Shown here: piece after piece, positions 11,614 to 24,124 of the stretch
Layout of the letters: every line of letters starts with the position of its first letter
Position numbering within the stretch: the stretch's first letter is position 1
Assembly (NCBI GenBank): GCA_029448655.1
Contig: JACCLO010000005.1
Coordinates: forward strand, 3,782,001-3,846,000
Direction of reading: 5' to 3'
Origin: Wolfiporia cocos
Taxonomy: Eukaryota; Basidiomycota; Agaricomycetes; Polyporales; Phaeolaceae
DNA: 64,000 bases
Notes under the pieces: model-generated
Seen by the model: only the letters and a program-made list of their open reading frames with translations
What the model was told of the DNA's origin: nothing
Databases searched by the model: none
Made by a program: the position numbers and the translations under genes

Positions 11614-13399
11614 TCAGGTCCCAGAGTAGCTGCGGCGAACTTCTGATATCACTGGCTCCGCCTGAGGTTCATCGTATGATAAATGCTGCAAGATGCAATG
11701 AGCGATGTAAGTCAACATGGGAAACACTCGATGACAAACCGGGTGCTCTTCACTTGAGTCCGTCTCGAGATCCTCACACTTGTACGCAGTCTCTTCATTC
11801 GCGGTCCGTCCATGATCCAAAGGCGCTCCGATCATCGTGATAAATTCACTCGCAAACTGCACGGTTTTGCTCGTCGTCGTCGCATGCTTATCGCTGGTCA
11901 TCACGCGGCAGGTCGCTTCTTCTTCGCCTGCTAATCGTAAGGCTTGGAACTGCCGAAGGTCGAAAAGGAACCTTGAAACCAGGATAGCCGATACGCTGCG
12001 GATTGTGAGTTGATATCGCAATAAATTAAGCGACTCACTAAGGGAGAAAGGTAAACACGTAATCCGGTGCGTACTACATGTAGGATCATCAGACATCTCA
12101 AGTTAGGACCTTATAGTGTAGGTCATACCTGCTTGTGACTAAAACCATTATACGTAAAGCGTGAGACAACGACCAGCACATTCATCGCAAGCTCTGCCCT
12201 AGAGTGTCATTGAAAGTGGATTGCGTATCAAGAAGATCATGTCCAGAAGAAGCCTACACAGCTCACAGGAAGTAGAACGTGCCTGAGATCTTGGATAAAC
12301 AAACACCACCGGGCATGAACCTATGCAGTAGCTCACCGTCGCGTCGCAGTAGACTAAAGAGGGGCACCTTCAAGCGGGCCCTTTCATTCCGCACGAAGGT
12401 ATGTACCCAGGTGACCGCAATCACAATTATGTCAGAAACAATTGCGGAAATGGAGGCCAGAACGGACACTACAACAACATCAGTTATTTGAAGGAAATAC
12501 TTAGCAAGCCGGATACTCACGTCTATGTCGACAAAGCTCAGCCAGAAGCGAACTGGAACGGTCAATCTTCCTCACAATAATAATGTAGGGACCGACACAT
12601 GATCTGAGCGATTACAGGTGGCGATACCACCGAAATAAGTAATGTATGAGTACGATTGTCGATAATCAGTGAACTTTCGATAATGGGTGAGACGTTGGAT
12701 AGGCCTCATATTTGGCAGCTTACCAAATTAGTTGCGAACAGCATAGAGCCTAGTATAAATGTGATGGCAGCCAAGAGCCACTGATGGTTGCCTATTGCGT
12801 ATACTCGGGCTGCAGAAAATGCTGAAATAGTTTCCGCTGTCTGTACCCGAAGGGAGTGTTAATATTCACGACGTACATGCGACAATAAGGAAGGATATCG
12901 AGTCAAGTATCTCTATGAGTATGAGCCAGCTTTCACAGCTGGAGGGAATATGAATCTCTACACATTATATCATCGAAAGCTTCACCTCTAATCATTATGA
13001 GCGATAAGCGGTAGGTTGAACACTGGCTCACGTGCACTTACTAAAGCATTGGTCCATGTTATCGCGGGTAATATGTTGGCGACACTAGAAAACAGAACGG
13101 TGTATCTGTTGGCGATTTGTAACATGGTAATAGCAGTCAGCCTGTACTGCCATATGAATTGGATCTCGTCCGATATTGTGACTGCATATTCATATATAAC
13201 CAGGGCTTATTCATGATCGGTCTGTGTTGATCATTGAACAAGTTTGCATTGCGACTCACCAGCGGCGGAAATCTGGCAGTAGTTAACCGCCATACTACGA
13301 GCGAGATTAGAAAGTTCGTAGAGCTAGACTGAATGAATGAGCATACTACTGGCTAAGGGCGGATCCAGCCGCACTGGCTTCGCCCAAGTCCGGGGACAT
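11614..13399 (-). pseudogene. DUF6533-family membrane protein gene, copy 1, probably decaying
   Basis: Start ATG at 13399, exon 1 13399-13350, exon 2 13294-13260, exon 3 13205-13042. Together these give a normal family N-terminus: NYCQISAA, then ALVIYEYAVTISDEIQFIW and MLQIANRYTVLF. Later exons carry FSAARVYAIG (about 12850), a helix ending IVIAVTWVHTF with LFSLLRRDG (about 12340-12460), MNVLVVVSRFTYNG (about 12150-12200) and a last block SAILVSRFLFDLRQF to the stop at 11614. The family is a basidiomycete group of predicted seven-helix proteins of unknown function. Two lesions are seen: exon 3 ends one base out of phase relative to copy 2, and the AG acceptor before the last block has become AT. 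Unusual splicing could still rescue it. Confidence 0.6.
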
Positions 13400-15575
13400 A
13401 TCCTGCTGGTATAGGGACTCTGCTCGGAAAGCCAGCGGGATGCAAAGCATATAAATGACGAGAAAGAGTCGGCGCATGCAGGTTTAAATGTCCTTGGCAC
13501 GATGCAATGATGCGGCACAGGATATTGGCCAAGGACGCGTAAGGTCCGCACGACGACATCATGCAAAATCACTAAGTACAAAGAAACAGCCTCCGAGCCC
13601 TGGCTAATTTCAGACAGTGACCGCCCGAGCCAGCCCAATGGGCACAAGTATCCCGTCATTGTAACGGAGTTACAGAAACCCCGCAACTATACCATGTGCA
13701 AAAGTCAGGGCAATCAAGGTGTGGTCCAAGTGGACGGTTTGGCATTAAGTATGATTGTGTGCATTCAGCAGTATACGTTGTGTCTCAAGTTCATCGTTAT
13801 GTCGATGGATCGGACGCAACAAGGTCTGTAGATACAGCTTGAGGAGTTTGCAGGACTCGAGGAACCCTGCTGTTGGCCACTGTCCAGCGATCGAGCTCGT
13901 CTCCGAAGAACACGATGTGAGTTCTCAATGAGAAAGGCAAGAACAAAGCCTCACAGTATGGATGAAGCTCGGTGGCGCCGTGTGAATGCGAGCCTCCCCC
14001 CTGATGGTACCTGAGGATAGGCGCGTGTTCAACTCATGATGAATCTTGTTGGCACCAAGCTACATCCGTGAAGATCTAAAATATCATCTAAAGAGCTAAT
14101 GTTCTATGTCATGATGCTTATATCAACATTCCGATATGCACTAGCAGTCGGCTTCGAGTGAGTGTTCACGGTAGTTAGAATGATTCCGTATTCACTGGAT
14201 TTCTGTTTCGCTCCGGATCAATTGTCGGACGTCCGCTCGTCGCGGAGAGCAGGAATACGTTCTTGTATACAGTGTCCATAGACAAGCATGCACACTGGTC
14301 GAGTCAAAATATGCCATATTGCCGAACATTTTCGGTGCATTGCACTATGGGGCATGGAACCACTGCAGGGAGTTTTAATACAGCCCCATGTTCCCCGACA
14401 ATCTTGCAGACACTGCGTTTCCGAAGTTTAGGTATATCATGATATTGCGGTTCGCGGCCTGCTCATAATGTATGAATGTCTATCTAGGTAGATCTACATA
14501 ATCGCCTTTTCGTTTTGCAGATGTTGTTTGTGGCGAGGCATTCTAACTTCCGCACCGTCCACCCCGCGACGCTAAAGAAGCCGAGGACATCTTTGTCGAA
14601 GCGCATTATATTAAGGATTGATTTACTTGGATTTTGGCTGCTAATCTCTTTCCTGGATCTTGAAGGACAGTCTGGATTGATTTCCGGAGAACACGTATCT
14701 GCATCTGTACTGTGCTACAGCAAGATATAGTAGGTTGCTCAGATTGCTCGTACTGCAGGAAGAAGGTGAGTTCGTATTGCGACGTGTAGCGACTACTCCT
14801 ACTACTGTCCACTTAAAAATCAGTACAAACATGAGTGTCCCGGCAGGTCGCAGAATGCCCTTCCAACCTAGTGGACACCGACACACCATGACATCGCTGC
14901 AGACGTTCACTAAACCCGGGAAAAGTTCATCAAATGGCTTCGTCAGAGTTATCAACCTCAAAGCACTTAGCCCAGCACCTTCTGTGCCATCTATCGCAAG
15001 CAACGTTCATGCTTTGGCATTGGTGATGTAAGTGAATGTACTTACATCAGTTATCTGCTGCCCGATAATCATCCTCATCGCACTCGATGGATCACAGTAA
15101 TCTCGATCAGAGAGTTACAAGAGCTCAGACTTTCAGATCCGCCTTGCCAGGTGATAACTGATTGCTGGGTTGTAGACCGGTAGATAGACCATTCATACAT
15201 GCGATTTTGAATATGTTGCATACTTTCGATATGGTTCGTGTTCCTGCAGGTGAAAGACTATTCCCAGACATTACAGCCTGGCCTTCCACAGTGATTGTCT
15301 TAATTCTGATGTAAGTTACAAGCTTGGTTGACGCATAGAGCATGAGGGAGGCAAACGTTTCGAATACGATGCTCAGTAACGAATCTCGGTCTGTCAAATC
15401 CAACAGACATGGCAAAAAAATTCTGTTAGTTATGTACAGATACAGCCCAATCCCCATGGGATAGACCGTCAGGCCTCAACATTCACATTGACTGCGGCGG
15501 ACTTCTAGCACGACTAGTTCATCCAGAACGTTCTCCTCGTCCATTATATTCTGTAAAACGAGATGAGCTTGTAAG
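13400..15575. other. Spacer between the DUF6533 copies
   Basis: Holds the promoter side of copy 1 (TATA-like 'tttatat' on the minus strand near 13450) and the 3' side of copy 2. A plus-strand frame at 14515-14730 reads KKPRTSLSKRIILRIDLLGFW, loosely like a loop-plus-helix of a major facilitator transporter, but it is too short to call. Nothing else is supported. Confidence 0.3.
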
Positions 15576-17251
15576 TCAGCATGAGATATGACGACAAACC
15601 GCATGTTCTTGGCTTGAATCAATATCGAGGTCTTCATTTCCGTACAATGCACATTCAGCCGGAATAGTTCGTTCATGATCTAACGGCGCACTCATCATTG
15701 TGACAAAATGCGATGCAAGCTGGGTGGTCCTGTTAGTCACCGTGATGTGACCATCTTCTGCGATTATATGGCAAGCTGTATCCTCCTCTACCGCTGAATG
15801 TGAAGCATGGAACTGCCTAAGGTTGAAGAGGAACCTCGACATTAAAATACCCGATGTGCTGTGGATGATGAGCTGGCTGTCACAGACAATTGACATTACT
15901 TACAAAGGGAGAAAGTTGAAAACATAGCCTGAGGCATACTGGGAGGGGAGATTTGAGTGGTCTATGACTGAAAATCTGTAAACCTTACCTGAATGCGACT
16001 GTAGCCGTTGAACGTAAGCCGCGATATGATGAGCAAGATGTTCATAGCAAGTTGTGCCCTGTAAATAATTGAGAGTGTGAACATGTATCCGCTTCCAGAG
16101 TCAGCAATGGTTGCGCACAGAAAATAGAATGTGCCTAAAATCTCACACTATTGAGCATCATCAAATATTCAGTTCTGTAGCACTGACCATCACGTCGCAG
16201 CAATGTGAAAAGAGATCTCTTGAAGTGAGCCCCTGTTGTGTTCTTATATCGTACGAATGTGTGTACCCAGGTAACCGCTATCACGATGAGGTCGGATAGA
16301 ATTGTACAAATGGAGGCCAAAATAGAGACTGTGATATGTCAGTAGCTTTGGAGAAAATCCCGGGCCGGATGCTCACGCCTTTCGTCACAGAGTTCAGTCT
16401 AAACATAAACTATTACAGTCAATCGGTTTTACCTTAGAGAGTTAGAGGTAGATACATGATCTGAGCGATCACAGATAGCGACGTCGCCAATATATGTGAT
16501 ATACGAATACGACTGTCGTATATCAGTAAACTGTATTAATGGGTGAGACACTGGACGATCCTCAGCTCAAGAAACTACCCACAAGGTTGGTTGCCAGAGG
16601 CATAGTACCTAGCAAAAATGTAATGACAGCCAGAAGCAACTGTCGATCCCCTATGGCATATACTCGAGTCGCAGAAAACGCTGCGCTCAAATCAGTAAAA
16701 CATCTGCGAAATGACGTTGATTCCACGACGTACATGCAACAATAAGGAAGGACATCGCCACTAAAATCTCTGTGAGTATGAGCCAACTCTCACAGCTGGA
16801 AAAGGTGAGATCTTGGCTTCGTCATGATAACTGAGGACTTCACCTCTGACATATATGAGCCATGGCTTGTACAAAAGTTTATGTACACTTACCACAGAAT
16901 TTGGTCCATGAAACGACGGCGAGTATATTTGCTACTCCAGAGAGCACGACGGTGTATCTATTGGCGACTTGCAAGATCGTGATGGCAGTCAACTTATACC
17001 GCCATATGAAATCGACCTCGTCCGAGATTGTAACAGCATGTTCGTATATAGCTAGGGCTTATAGTTATGGTGATCCGTCTTAGCTTTTTCCCGAATCACC
17101 GGCACGTTCGCATTGAGACTCACTGGCGATGGAGATCCGGCAACAATTGAACACCAGACTTCAAGGCAAAGTCAGCAAGTCCCCAAAGCTTGATAAATGA
17201 ATTAGCGGATTACTTATGGAGGGCAAATATAACCGCATTGGCGTCGCCCAT
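15576..17251 (-). CDS. DUF6533-family membrane protein gene, copy 2
   Basis: Tandem paralogue of the gene at 11614-13399, on the same strand with the same intron positions. Exon 1 is 17251-17214 (MGDANAVIFALH), exon 2 17158-17124 (NCCRISIA) and exon 3 starts at 17057 (LAIYEHAVTISDEVDFIWRY, then NRYTVVLSGVANIL). Then come CESWLILTEIL, FSATRVYAIGDRQLLLAVIT, LIVIAVTWVHTF...LLRRDG, MNILLIISRLTFNGY, YASGYVFNFLPL and SGILMSRFLFNLRQFHA to a stop at 15576. Seven hydrophobic segments are expected for the family; its function is unknown. Similarity to the end of copy 1 (VLEVRRS) continues in another frame down to 15476, so the C-terminus is probably cut by a frameshift. The donor of exon 3 is uncertain, so it may also be dying. 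Confidence 0.6.
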
Positions 17252-19028
17252 ATCTGAGGCAAAAGTGATAGTACAGGAAAAGCTAGGAAAGCTAGAAGAT
17301 ACAAGCTATGTGACCGATAGTGCACTTCTACACATGCGCTCTTAAATACCCATGAGCAGAGAATTCGGAATGGGCTTGTGTGCTGTGTGGTGCATGATAT
17401 TTCACATGATGCGAGGAGCACCTGAAATACGCAAGCTGCGAAACCACTGAGCACGGACGGATAACATCCGAGCCTCCGCTGTCCTGAGATTGCGCCATAG
17501 GGCGGTGGATGCTAGAAATGTGCATCTGTATGCCGTAAGATACTGTAACATCACGACCATACCGTGTAGAGATGCTGCGGCGACCAGAATGTGGTACAGA
17601 TGGTTGGTCTGGGAGCAAGTGCGATGTTTGAGCACAAGCTGAACAGATCTGGCTTGTCAAGATTTTGGGAGAGGAATTCTGCCTGAGACAACTGCCTGCA
17701 GAACGGCGTCATCTTGTGGCTAGCGCGGCATATTCGGGACACCTCCGGGGGTGGCGCCTAGGCAACTAATTTTCAAGATCATCACGTACAAGCCAACAGA
17801 TATTTACCCGCGGTATAAGCTTACGAGTCCAAAAGCACACTTTGACCAATAGTTCGCCGCCACGTGTTACATTTCCCAACGGATGGGGGAACTGCGAGTT
17901 GCCGCGTCACCTAATAGTATAGCTTTCATGTTGTGTGACAATAATGAGGTAGCGCCGGTTCCGACATGGCCCGCTACGCACATTCTCTATGTCGCACATG
18001 TGTGATCGTAGACAAATCCATTCTCATTACACAAGGCAATCAGACAACGGAGAACGGCAAATGCTAGCTCTCAAAATATATAAGTATCGCAGATGCTACA
18101 ACCAACTGCAATTTTTATATAGTACCGAGATAGAAAGCGAGATCGTGCAGGCACGGAGAAACACGGAAGTTCTTGAAAGCGTCTTGCAATTGGGTGCTGA
18201 TAGTAGGTGACTTCGTCGTCGGCAGGAGCGGAATTGATGGCTTTTCTGCAAGCACGGATGATTCCACCAGAACGCGGAGACTTTTTGTGATGTCCTGGTA
18301 AGTCTTACCGACAAGAGTCATTGTGAGCCGACATCTAAATCCGTAATTAGATATATCTTCCTGACGATGGGTGTGTGAGCACGGTTAGTGCTCGCTTCGG
18401 TCAGCTTGGGTACGTCCATGAATACCTAGCAATGCAGGGTGGCGTTGACGAGAACTATTGTACGAGGGCGGAGCTTGTCATACAGGTCTCAAGGAGGTAT
18501 GAGGCCCATCCCATATGAGCGTGGCATCACTTGACCAAATAGAACAACGTTGACTTTGAACTTGTCCGGATATGTCATCCCCGCTAATGCAGAGTTTCCC
18601 ATTTTTTGATTTGTTCACCGATGCTAACCATCGCGAGCTTGAGTAATACAACTGAATCAGCTATCGAACGACTATGCAAGTGCAATAGAGGTCGAAGTGT
18701 TCTCGGAAGGCAATGGAGCTCAAAGGGTTCCCGAAGGTAATAGAGCTCAAAGGGTTCTCGAAGGACGATATTAGTGGCGGGGCGGGGCCGGTAGATCCCT
18801 CGCGTAGCCTGGAGAGGCGCGAGCACGAAAATTTCCGCGCGCTTGCGCGCCCGCTCTGCGCTTCTCTTCCCCTTCTGCACGTCGCTCGCCAGCCCCCCAC
18901 CTAGCGACGCCGCCATCCTGTTTTCGGCCCTCGCTCCACACCCTTTGTACCTTATTTACCGTGTTGACGTTTGCGCCGGCGCCTCTGCGCGCCGGCACCT
19001 CGGGCGTTGTTCCCGCACGCTATGTCTG
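17252..19028. other. Intergenic, no gene supported
   Basis: The left part is promoter side of DUF6533 copy 2 ('tatttaag' on the minus strand near 17345). Around 18700-18760 'atggagctcaaagggttcccgaaggt' is followed by a near copy 'atagagctcaaagggttctcgaagg', a 27-bp tandem pair. 18770-19020 is GC-rich without a convincing frame. Confidence 0.35.
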
Positions 19029-19030
19029 TA

Positions 19031-19515
19031 CAGTTGAAGACCTCATAATGCATGGCCTGACCTGGTCACCGACCTCGTTTGCAGGGATTTATGCATGGAA
19101 TCTCATATCGCATAATGCATAAGCAATTATGCATTAGTAGATCTGCCATATCTATTTGCGAACATCACGGTGCAAAATCAAAGCAAATAATCCAATTTTG
19201 GCTTGCGCAGCTTCACACGGTTCGCCCTTAGGCGCCTTCCACGTGACACACAGCGACCGCTCGAGGCTGCAAGTTGCCGAAACAGACGGCATCTTGGTGC
19301 TCACACTGCAGCAGTTGTGCAAATTCTGTGCTCATCTTCACAAGGCTGACCTCACATCAATGAAACAAGATAGATACTGGGGTACATAGCTATGTTATTT
19401 CTACGGAGTCACGCTGGGTCACATAATGTGACATCTTGTGACAAATTTGCATAAGACCTCATAATGCATAAAGAAATCCGGTCACCACCGTTATGCATTA
19501 TGAGGTCTTCAACTG
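19031..19515. mobile_element. Tc1/mariner-type MITE
   Basis: Perfect terminal inverted repeats: CAGTTGAAGACC followed by TCATAATGCAT at the left end, with the exact reverse complement at the right end (ending 19515). Each end is flanked by TA, the target duplication of Tc1/mariner elements. The termini begin CAGTTGAAG, like known Tc1-type ends. The element is 485 bp long and has no transposase frame. The right end also forms a subterminal hairpin ('gacctcataatgcat' at about 19455 against the right repeat), and 19113-19136 is a 10-bp palindrome pair around 'gcaa'. Confidence 0.85.
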
Positions 19516-19517
19516 TA

Positions 19518-20827
19518 GTTACTTCTATTCAGTCTAGTATACATGTAGGCCTCCGCGGCTCTAAGCCCCCGTCATCGCGCGACGCGCCCCTGTGTGTGCT
19601 ATTCGTACGGGATGAAGGGCCCGCCCACCCGGCGGCTCCTGCATCTCCTACGTCTGATCCGGCTGACGCCTGTCCTGCCCAACACTCACAACGCGCAGCT
19701 TCTCCCTCGACAACGCGACGACGAGCCCGGATGAATTCGAAAGAGCTGGAAACATATGCACGTGATCATTTCGATTACTTGATTAGGGCAGGCTTTTTGA
19801 ACCGATTAGTAATTTCTGCAGACGATGTCGGACAGGTGCAAGAACCTACTACTTATGCAGCGGGAATCTGTAATGAAAAGACTAAAGACTAAGACGAGAG
19901 GACTGACTCGCAGATACGCTGGCCCGTCGCAGGAAAATATCCCGTGCATGCGGCCACTTATCGCGATCCCCGACCCTATACGGTAATACGCTTTCCTGAA
20001 TAGGTGCCTGGCCTGGCCGTCGCGTCATGACTGTCACAAATGTCGTTCATGGCTCGCCCTCTGTCATTTTCACATCTTCCGCTGAAAAGATATATAAACC
20101 CCTGAAAGCCTGCTTTTCTTTGTTCCCTCCCTCCATCCTCACTGCAGGTCACTTTACACTAAGGCGATCTGATTGCACGGACAATCGTTGAATGTATCAC
20201 TTTCCGCCTCAATGCCATGGCGGCTTACTTTCTACTTTGCGGTGATACTGGGCTTGGTTGATTCGTCAAGTCGATCGTGTGTCGCTATGTATCTCCAGGA
20301 CGCTCTGCCCTCCTAGATTTCTCGATCTCGGATCATTTCTTGGTTGATTCTGCGATGGTCCTGTCTTCGCCGCTTTCGACTCTGTTCTTATTCGCTAGTC
20401 CCTGGTGCGATAGCTCTCAGACACTATAAATGACCTCTGCCGAATGTTATTTTACCGACCTCGACCTCAGAGCTAGCGCCCACGGCGTTCCCTCAGGGCA
20501 GGCGCACAGGCGCCTACGGACATAGAGCAGCTGAGCCCACCAACACCCCGCTAGCTGTCAGCATTGTTCACATGCATGCTCCTCTGCGTCCGTGCGTGGC
20601 AGCTCTCTTCCATCCTCGTCAGCCGTCGTTTTGCGAAGGCCGCTTCGTCGTAAGCTCTATGATGCGGCTCAGTCATAGGACTGCCGCAGGACTTCCGCCC
20701 AGGGACGGGCTCAATAGTCGTCCCGCCGATCGTACGCACTTTATAGCCCTCTGCAAAGGCTTCTGAGCTTGCCGTCCCCATCCGTTCTCTTTGAGAAGAT
20801 CGTCCTGTGCTGCACCTCGACGTCACC
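19518..20827 (+). other. Intergenic and promoter region of the MetE-like gene
   Basis: A small frame 19731-19892 starts MNSKELETYARDHFDYLIRA and stops after about 53 aa; it looks protein-like but is unrecognised and unsupported. TATA-like 'atatataaacccc' near 20089 and 'actataaatg' near 20423 precede long pyrimidine-rich stretches, so the downstream gene may have a long or multi-start leader. Confidence 0.35.
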
Positions 20828-22531
20828 ATGTCTGCGACGACCCCACGCATAAGCCCACCCTTCCGCGCTGACCACATTGGTTCTCTCAAGCGGCCTGCTG
20901 TCCTCCTTAAAAAGCGTGATGAATTCGACGAGGGCCGCTGCACGAGGGAGGAGCTTGCCTCTGTGGAGGACGAAGCCATCCGTGCGATTGTTGACATGCA
21001 GCGCTCGGCAGGGATCAAGGCGATCACTGATGGCGAGTTCAGGCGGTGAGCACTTGCGAGTCGTTTAATGTCCGTCAGGATTGATGCATTATCCATCAGA
21101 CACATGTTCTACGAAGGTGTCTTCGACAACCTCGACGGGATGAAGTATATCCCTGTCGGTGCGCCTCTTTCGTCCAGTCGCTGCGCTACATGAGTAATGA
21201 CTATCCCCCATGTCAGTCCCCCTCGACTGGTTCATGGACTACGTCCCCGACGTCGATGCGTTCAAGAAGCAGAACTTCAAGGGTGCGCCTTCCTACGTAT
21301 GCGAGGTGCGGAGGTATTTCTCCACCCATCGCTTTGCATCCCTGACATACCTTCCGGCTTCAGGGCAAGCTGAAGCGCACGAAGCCGTTCTACGTCGGCC
21401 AGTACGAGGCGCTCAAGCGGCTTACTGCGCCTGAGGAGCACAAGCACCTCAAGATCACGATGTGCGCGCCCGAGTGGTTCCATCTCCGCCACGGCCCCTA
21501 TGCATATAACAAGTCCGTGTATGCGAGCGATGGTGCGCCTTGCTCCGTCCTTGCAAGTAGACGCTTTACTCACTGACTTTGGCGTGTGAACAGAGGAGTA
21601 CTTCGCCGATGTCGTTCAGGCGTACCGTGAGGAGCTGCTCGCGCTGTACGCCGCAGGCTGCCGCAACATTCAGTTCGACGACCCGCTGCTCGCATACTTC
21701 TGCGACACGAAGATGTTGTCAGGCATGGCCGCCGTCGGCGTCGACAGCGACGCCCTTCTGAACCTGTACTGTCAGGTGTACATCGATATTCTCAAGGGGC
21801 GCGAGCAGGACATGCCAGAGATGGTCGTGGGCGTGCACCTTTGCCGAGGAAACTTCCGTGTACGTTTTTTGTTGGATTCCACGTCTGAACGAGGCTTATC
21901 GAGGTCATAGGGAGGAAGACACTTCAGTGAGGGCGGCTACGACAGGATTGCTATCAAGCTTTTTCAGGAGATCCCTGCGGACACGTATTACGTACGCCGA
22001 CACCCCCTTCATCGTTTCTCCAATGATGGCTAACATTGCCTTGGTACGGAACAATAGCTGGAGTATGAGACGGAACGCGCGGGCACGTTTGAGCCCCTCA
22101 GGTGGCTGCCGCGCAATAAGAGTGTTGTGCTTGGCCTGGTGTCGAGCAAGTTCCCCAAGGTTTGTTCCGTATTACTCCACACTGGTCCCTTTCAACGGTA
22201 ACGGTTGTCAATGTTCGAATGCAGATGGAGGACAAAGCAGAGCTGATTAAGCGCGTGCACGAGGCTGCAGCGATCATTGCTGATGGCGAGGAGAAGCGGT
22301 CGAAAGAGGAAGCGCTGAACCAGTGCGTATCCGTTGTTCGATATTCCCGCGATATCTACTAGGTCAAAGTGTGCTGCAATGTATTGATATATCTTGTCGC
22401 ACAGAATCTGCATCAGCCCACAGTGTGGATTCGCATCGCACTCGGACGGCAATCCCGTGACGGAGGAAGATGTCGTGCGCAAGCTCGCGCTCGTGTCTGA
22501 GACTGCGCGCACGATCTGGTCAGATGCATGA
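20828..22531 (+). CDS. MetE-like (cobalamin-independent methionine synthase C-terminal fold) protein
   Basis: Nine exons: 20828-21045, 21100-21158, 21217-21305, 21364-21532, 21594-21859, 21911-21991, 22058-22159, 22225-22322 and 22405-22531. They give a 402-aa single-domain protein in frame. It opens FRADHIGSLKRP and ITDGEFRR, typical of the Meth_synt_2/UROD-like barrel. Zinc-ligand-type motifs of the family are visible: VGVHLCRGN (His-x-Cys) and ISPQCGFASH (Cys near the C-terminus). The family moves a methyl group from a folate-type or other donor to a thiol. This short form lacks the N-terminal half of true methionine synthase, so the substrate is open and it is probably not the housekeeping enzyme. 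The start ATG has the context 'gtcaccATG'. Confidence 0.85.
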
Positions 22532-24047
22532 CCTAATGACCTATTTTATGGGCGGAAGAGGAAGAGGACGTGAGTAGCTTCATGATGCTGGTAGTGTAGA
22601 ATGGCTCACTGTCGTAACTGCCAGTATTTAGCAGATTCGACGCCCTGAAAAGTAGTCGCGAGTGGCTATGTATGATGTGCTTTGACGCTCTGCTTGCTAA
22701 TGTACTTGTGGTTGGCAATCTCGAGTATGAAAATGAGGGAATACACCCCTTTGGCCACGACGTAAGTCTTTGGTGATGGCGTTTCTTACTGATGCATACA
22801 CTTTCGTGGAGTGAACTCGTCTGTCCTTAGGCTAACACTCAATGAGATGAGCTAGGGTGTTCTTGTCAGCGTGCTCTAACCCCTGCACCAGGGCAGCTGA
22901 TATGCGGTGAGGGCTAAGTCTTGGTATGAATCCAAGGTAGTGGCGGCCTCACATCAGCATCAGTGTGTTAACGGACGATGATCGATGATCCGTACGTCTC
23001 CTCCAACTTCTGCTGAATGCCAGATCTTCTCTGACAACGTGCGGGTATTGGGCGCCTCAAGTGATGCGACTCCTCGACGCCGCAATGGTCGTAGCGCCTC
23101 ATTGATCCCATCAATTATGAGCATTGGAGCGCTCGGGAAGATGAGCTTCGTAGTCAAGACCGAGACGTACGCATTCAAGGCCAATTTATCGTGCCAGCAG
23201 CGAAGTAGACTGCCCACTAACGCCGGGACGCCCCAAAGACGGCGAATTACTAGATATATATCAATCAATATGATCTCAAACCCCGGTTGTACTGGGAAAG
23301 ATTCAAAGGAGGTATTACGTGGACAAGACCATTCGTGCGCACGGGTCGTGGTGCGGCCATCGGGAGCGTCTTGTTCGCGACCGCAATCAATGCGCGAAGT
23401 TCGATACCAGGAATGATGGCCATCATCGATTCATCACGGGCCCGCGATCTTCTCCTTTTCATGATTCGTCGCTGCAAGGCTTTTGTCTCGTCATCTCGCG
23501 CAAGACGCTCTGATCAGCCGCGAAATGACAACTGACTGACCCTTTCGGTGATCCCTGGGAACCCCGAAATTTTACCGTCACTCACGTTCTTGTCATTTCG
23601 CGTATACTGTCAGCGCATTGTTCCGGTGAGTCTTGTCTTGAAAGGGCCTTGGACGTTGTGGCGTTCAAAATTGCGAGGCTCACTCGTAGCAAAAATCTCG
23701 ATCGACGCCTTGTCTCCATCAAATTTGAGCGCGCCGCTCGATATCACGTGCTACGTAAATGGTGAGTTATTGAACATATTCGTTCCTGTTACAGCAACCC
23801 GTCGATTTTCGATTAAACGGCTGGTCAACTGACCACACGCATGCGCACGCATTATGGCGCGTCGTTACGAGATTAGTACAGCGATCTCTCCTCGGACCGA
23901 GCGCCCCTGTCCATGACTACATCTCGAGGGCCCAGTCGCGAGCACGAGGACCTTGTGTCAAGACCTCCTCGGGCTCCTTAACTGTGGGAGCTGGTCTATT
24001 GGTGGCAGACCCCCTGTTCTTCCCTCCCTGATCTCGGCATCGTAAGC
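22532..24047. other. Intergenic, no gene supported
   Basis: Minus-strand frames at 22960-23268 (IYLVIRRLWGVPALVGSL, hydrophobic) and 23265-23477 could be pieces of a decayed membrane-protein gene, but no motif or clean exon chain is visible. The plus strand shows nothing. Confidence 0.3.
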
Positions 24048-24055
24048 TATATAAG
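24048..24055 (+). promoter_or_regulatory. TATA box of the GH79 gene
   Basis: 'tatataag' lies 77 bp before the start codon at 24125, the usual spacing for a strong fungal TATA promoter. The leader between them is pyrimidine-rich near the start. Confidence 0.6.
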
Positions 24056-24124
24056 CATGGAAGGGCCAAAGCATGTCCTGCCACCTTAAAGCCGTCGGCG
24101 ACTGACGGACGCCCCTCCAACAAA

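Noticed and set aside
20551..21105. 184-codon minus-strand ORF
   Set aside because: It overlaps the first two exons of the MetE-like gene antisense and shows no domain.
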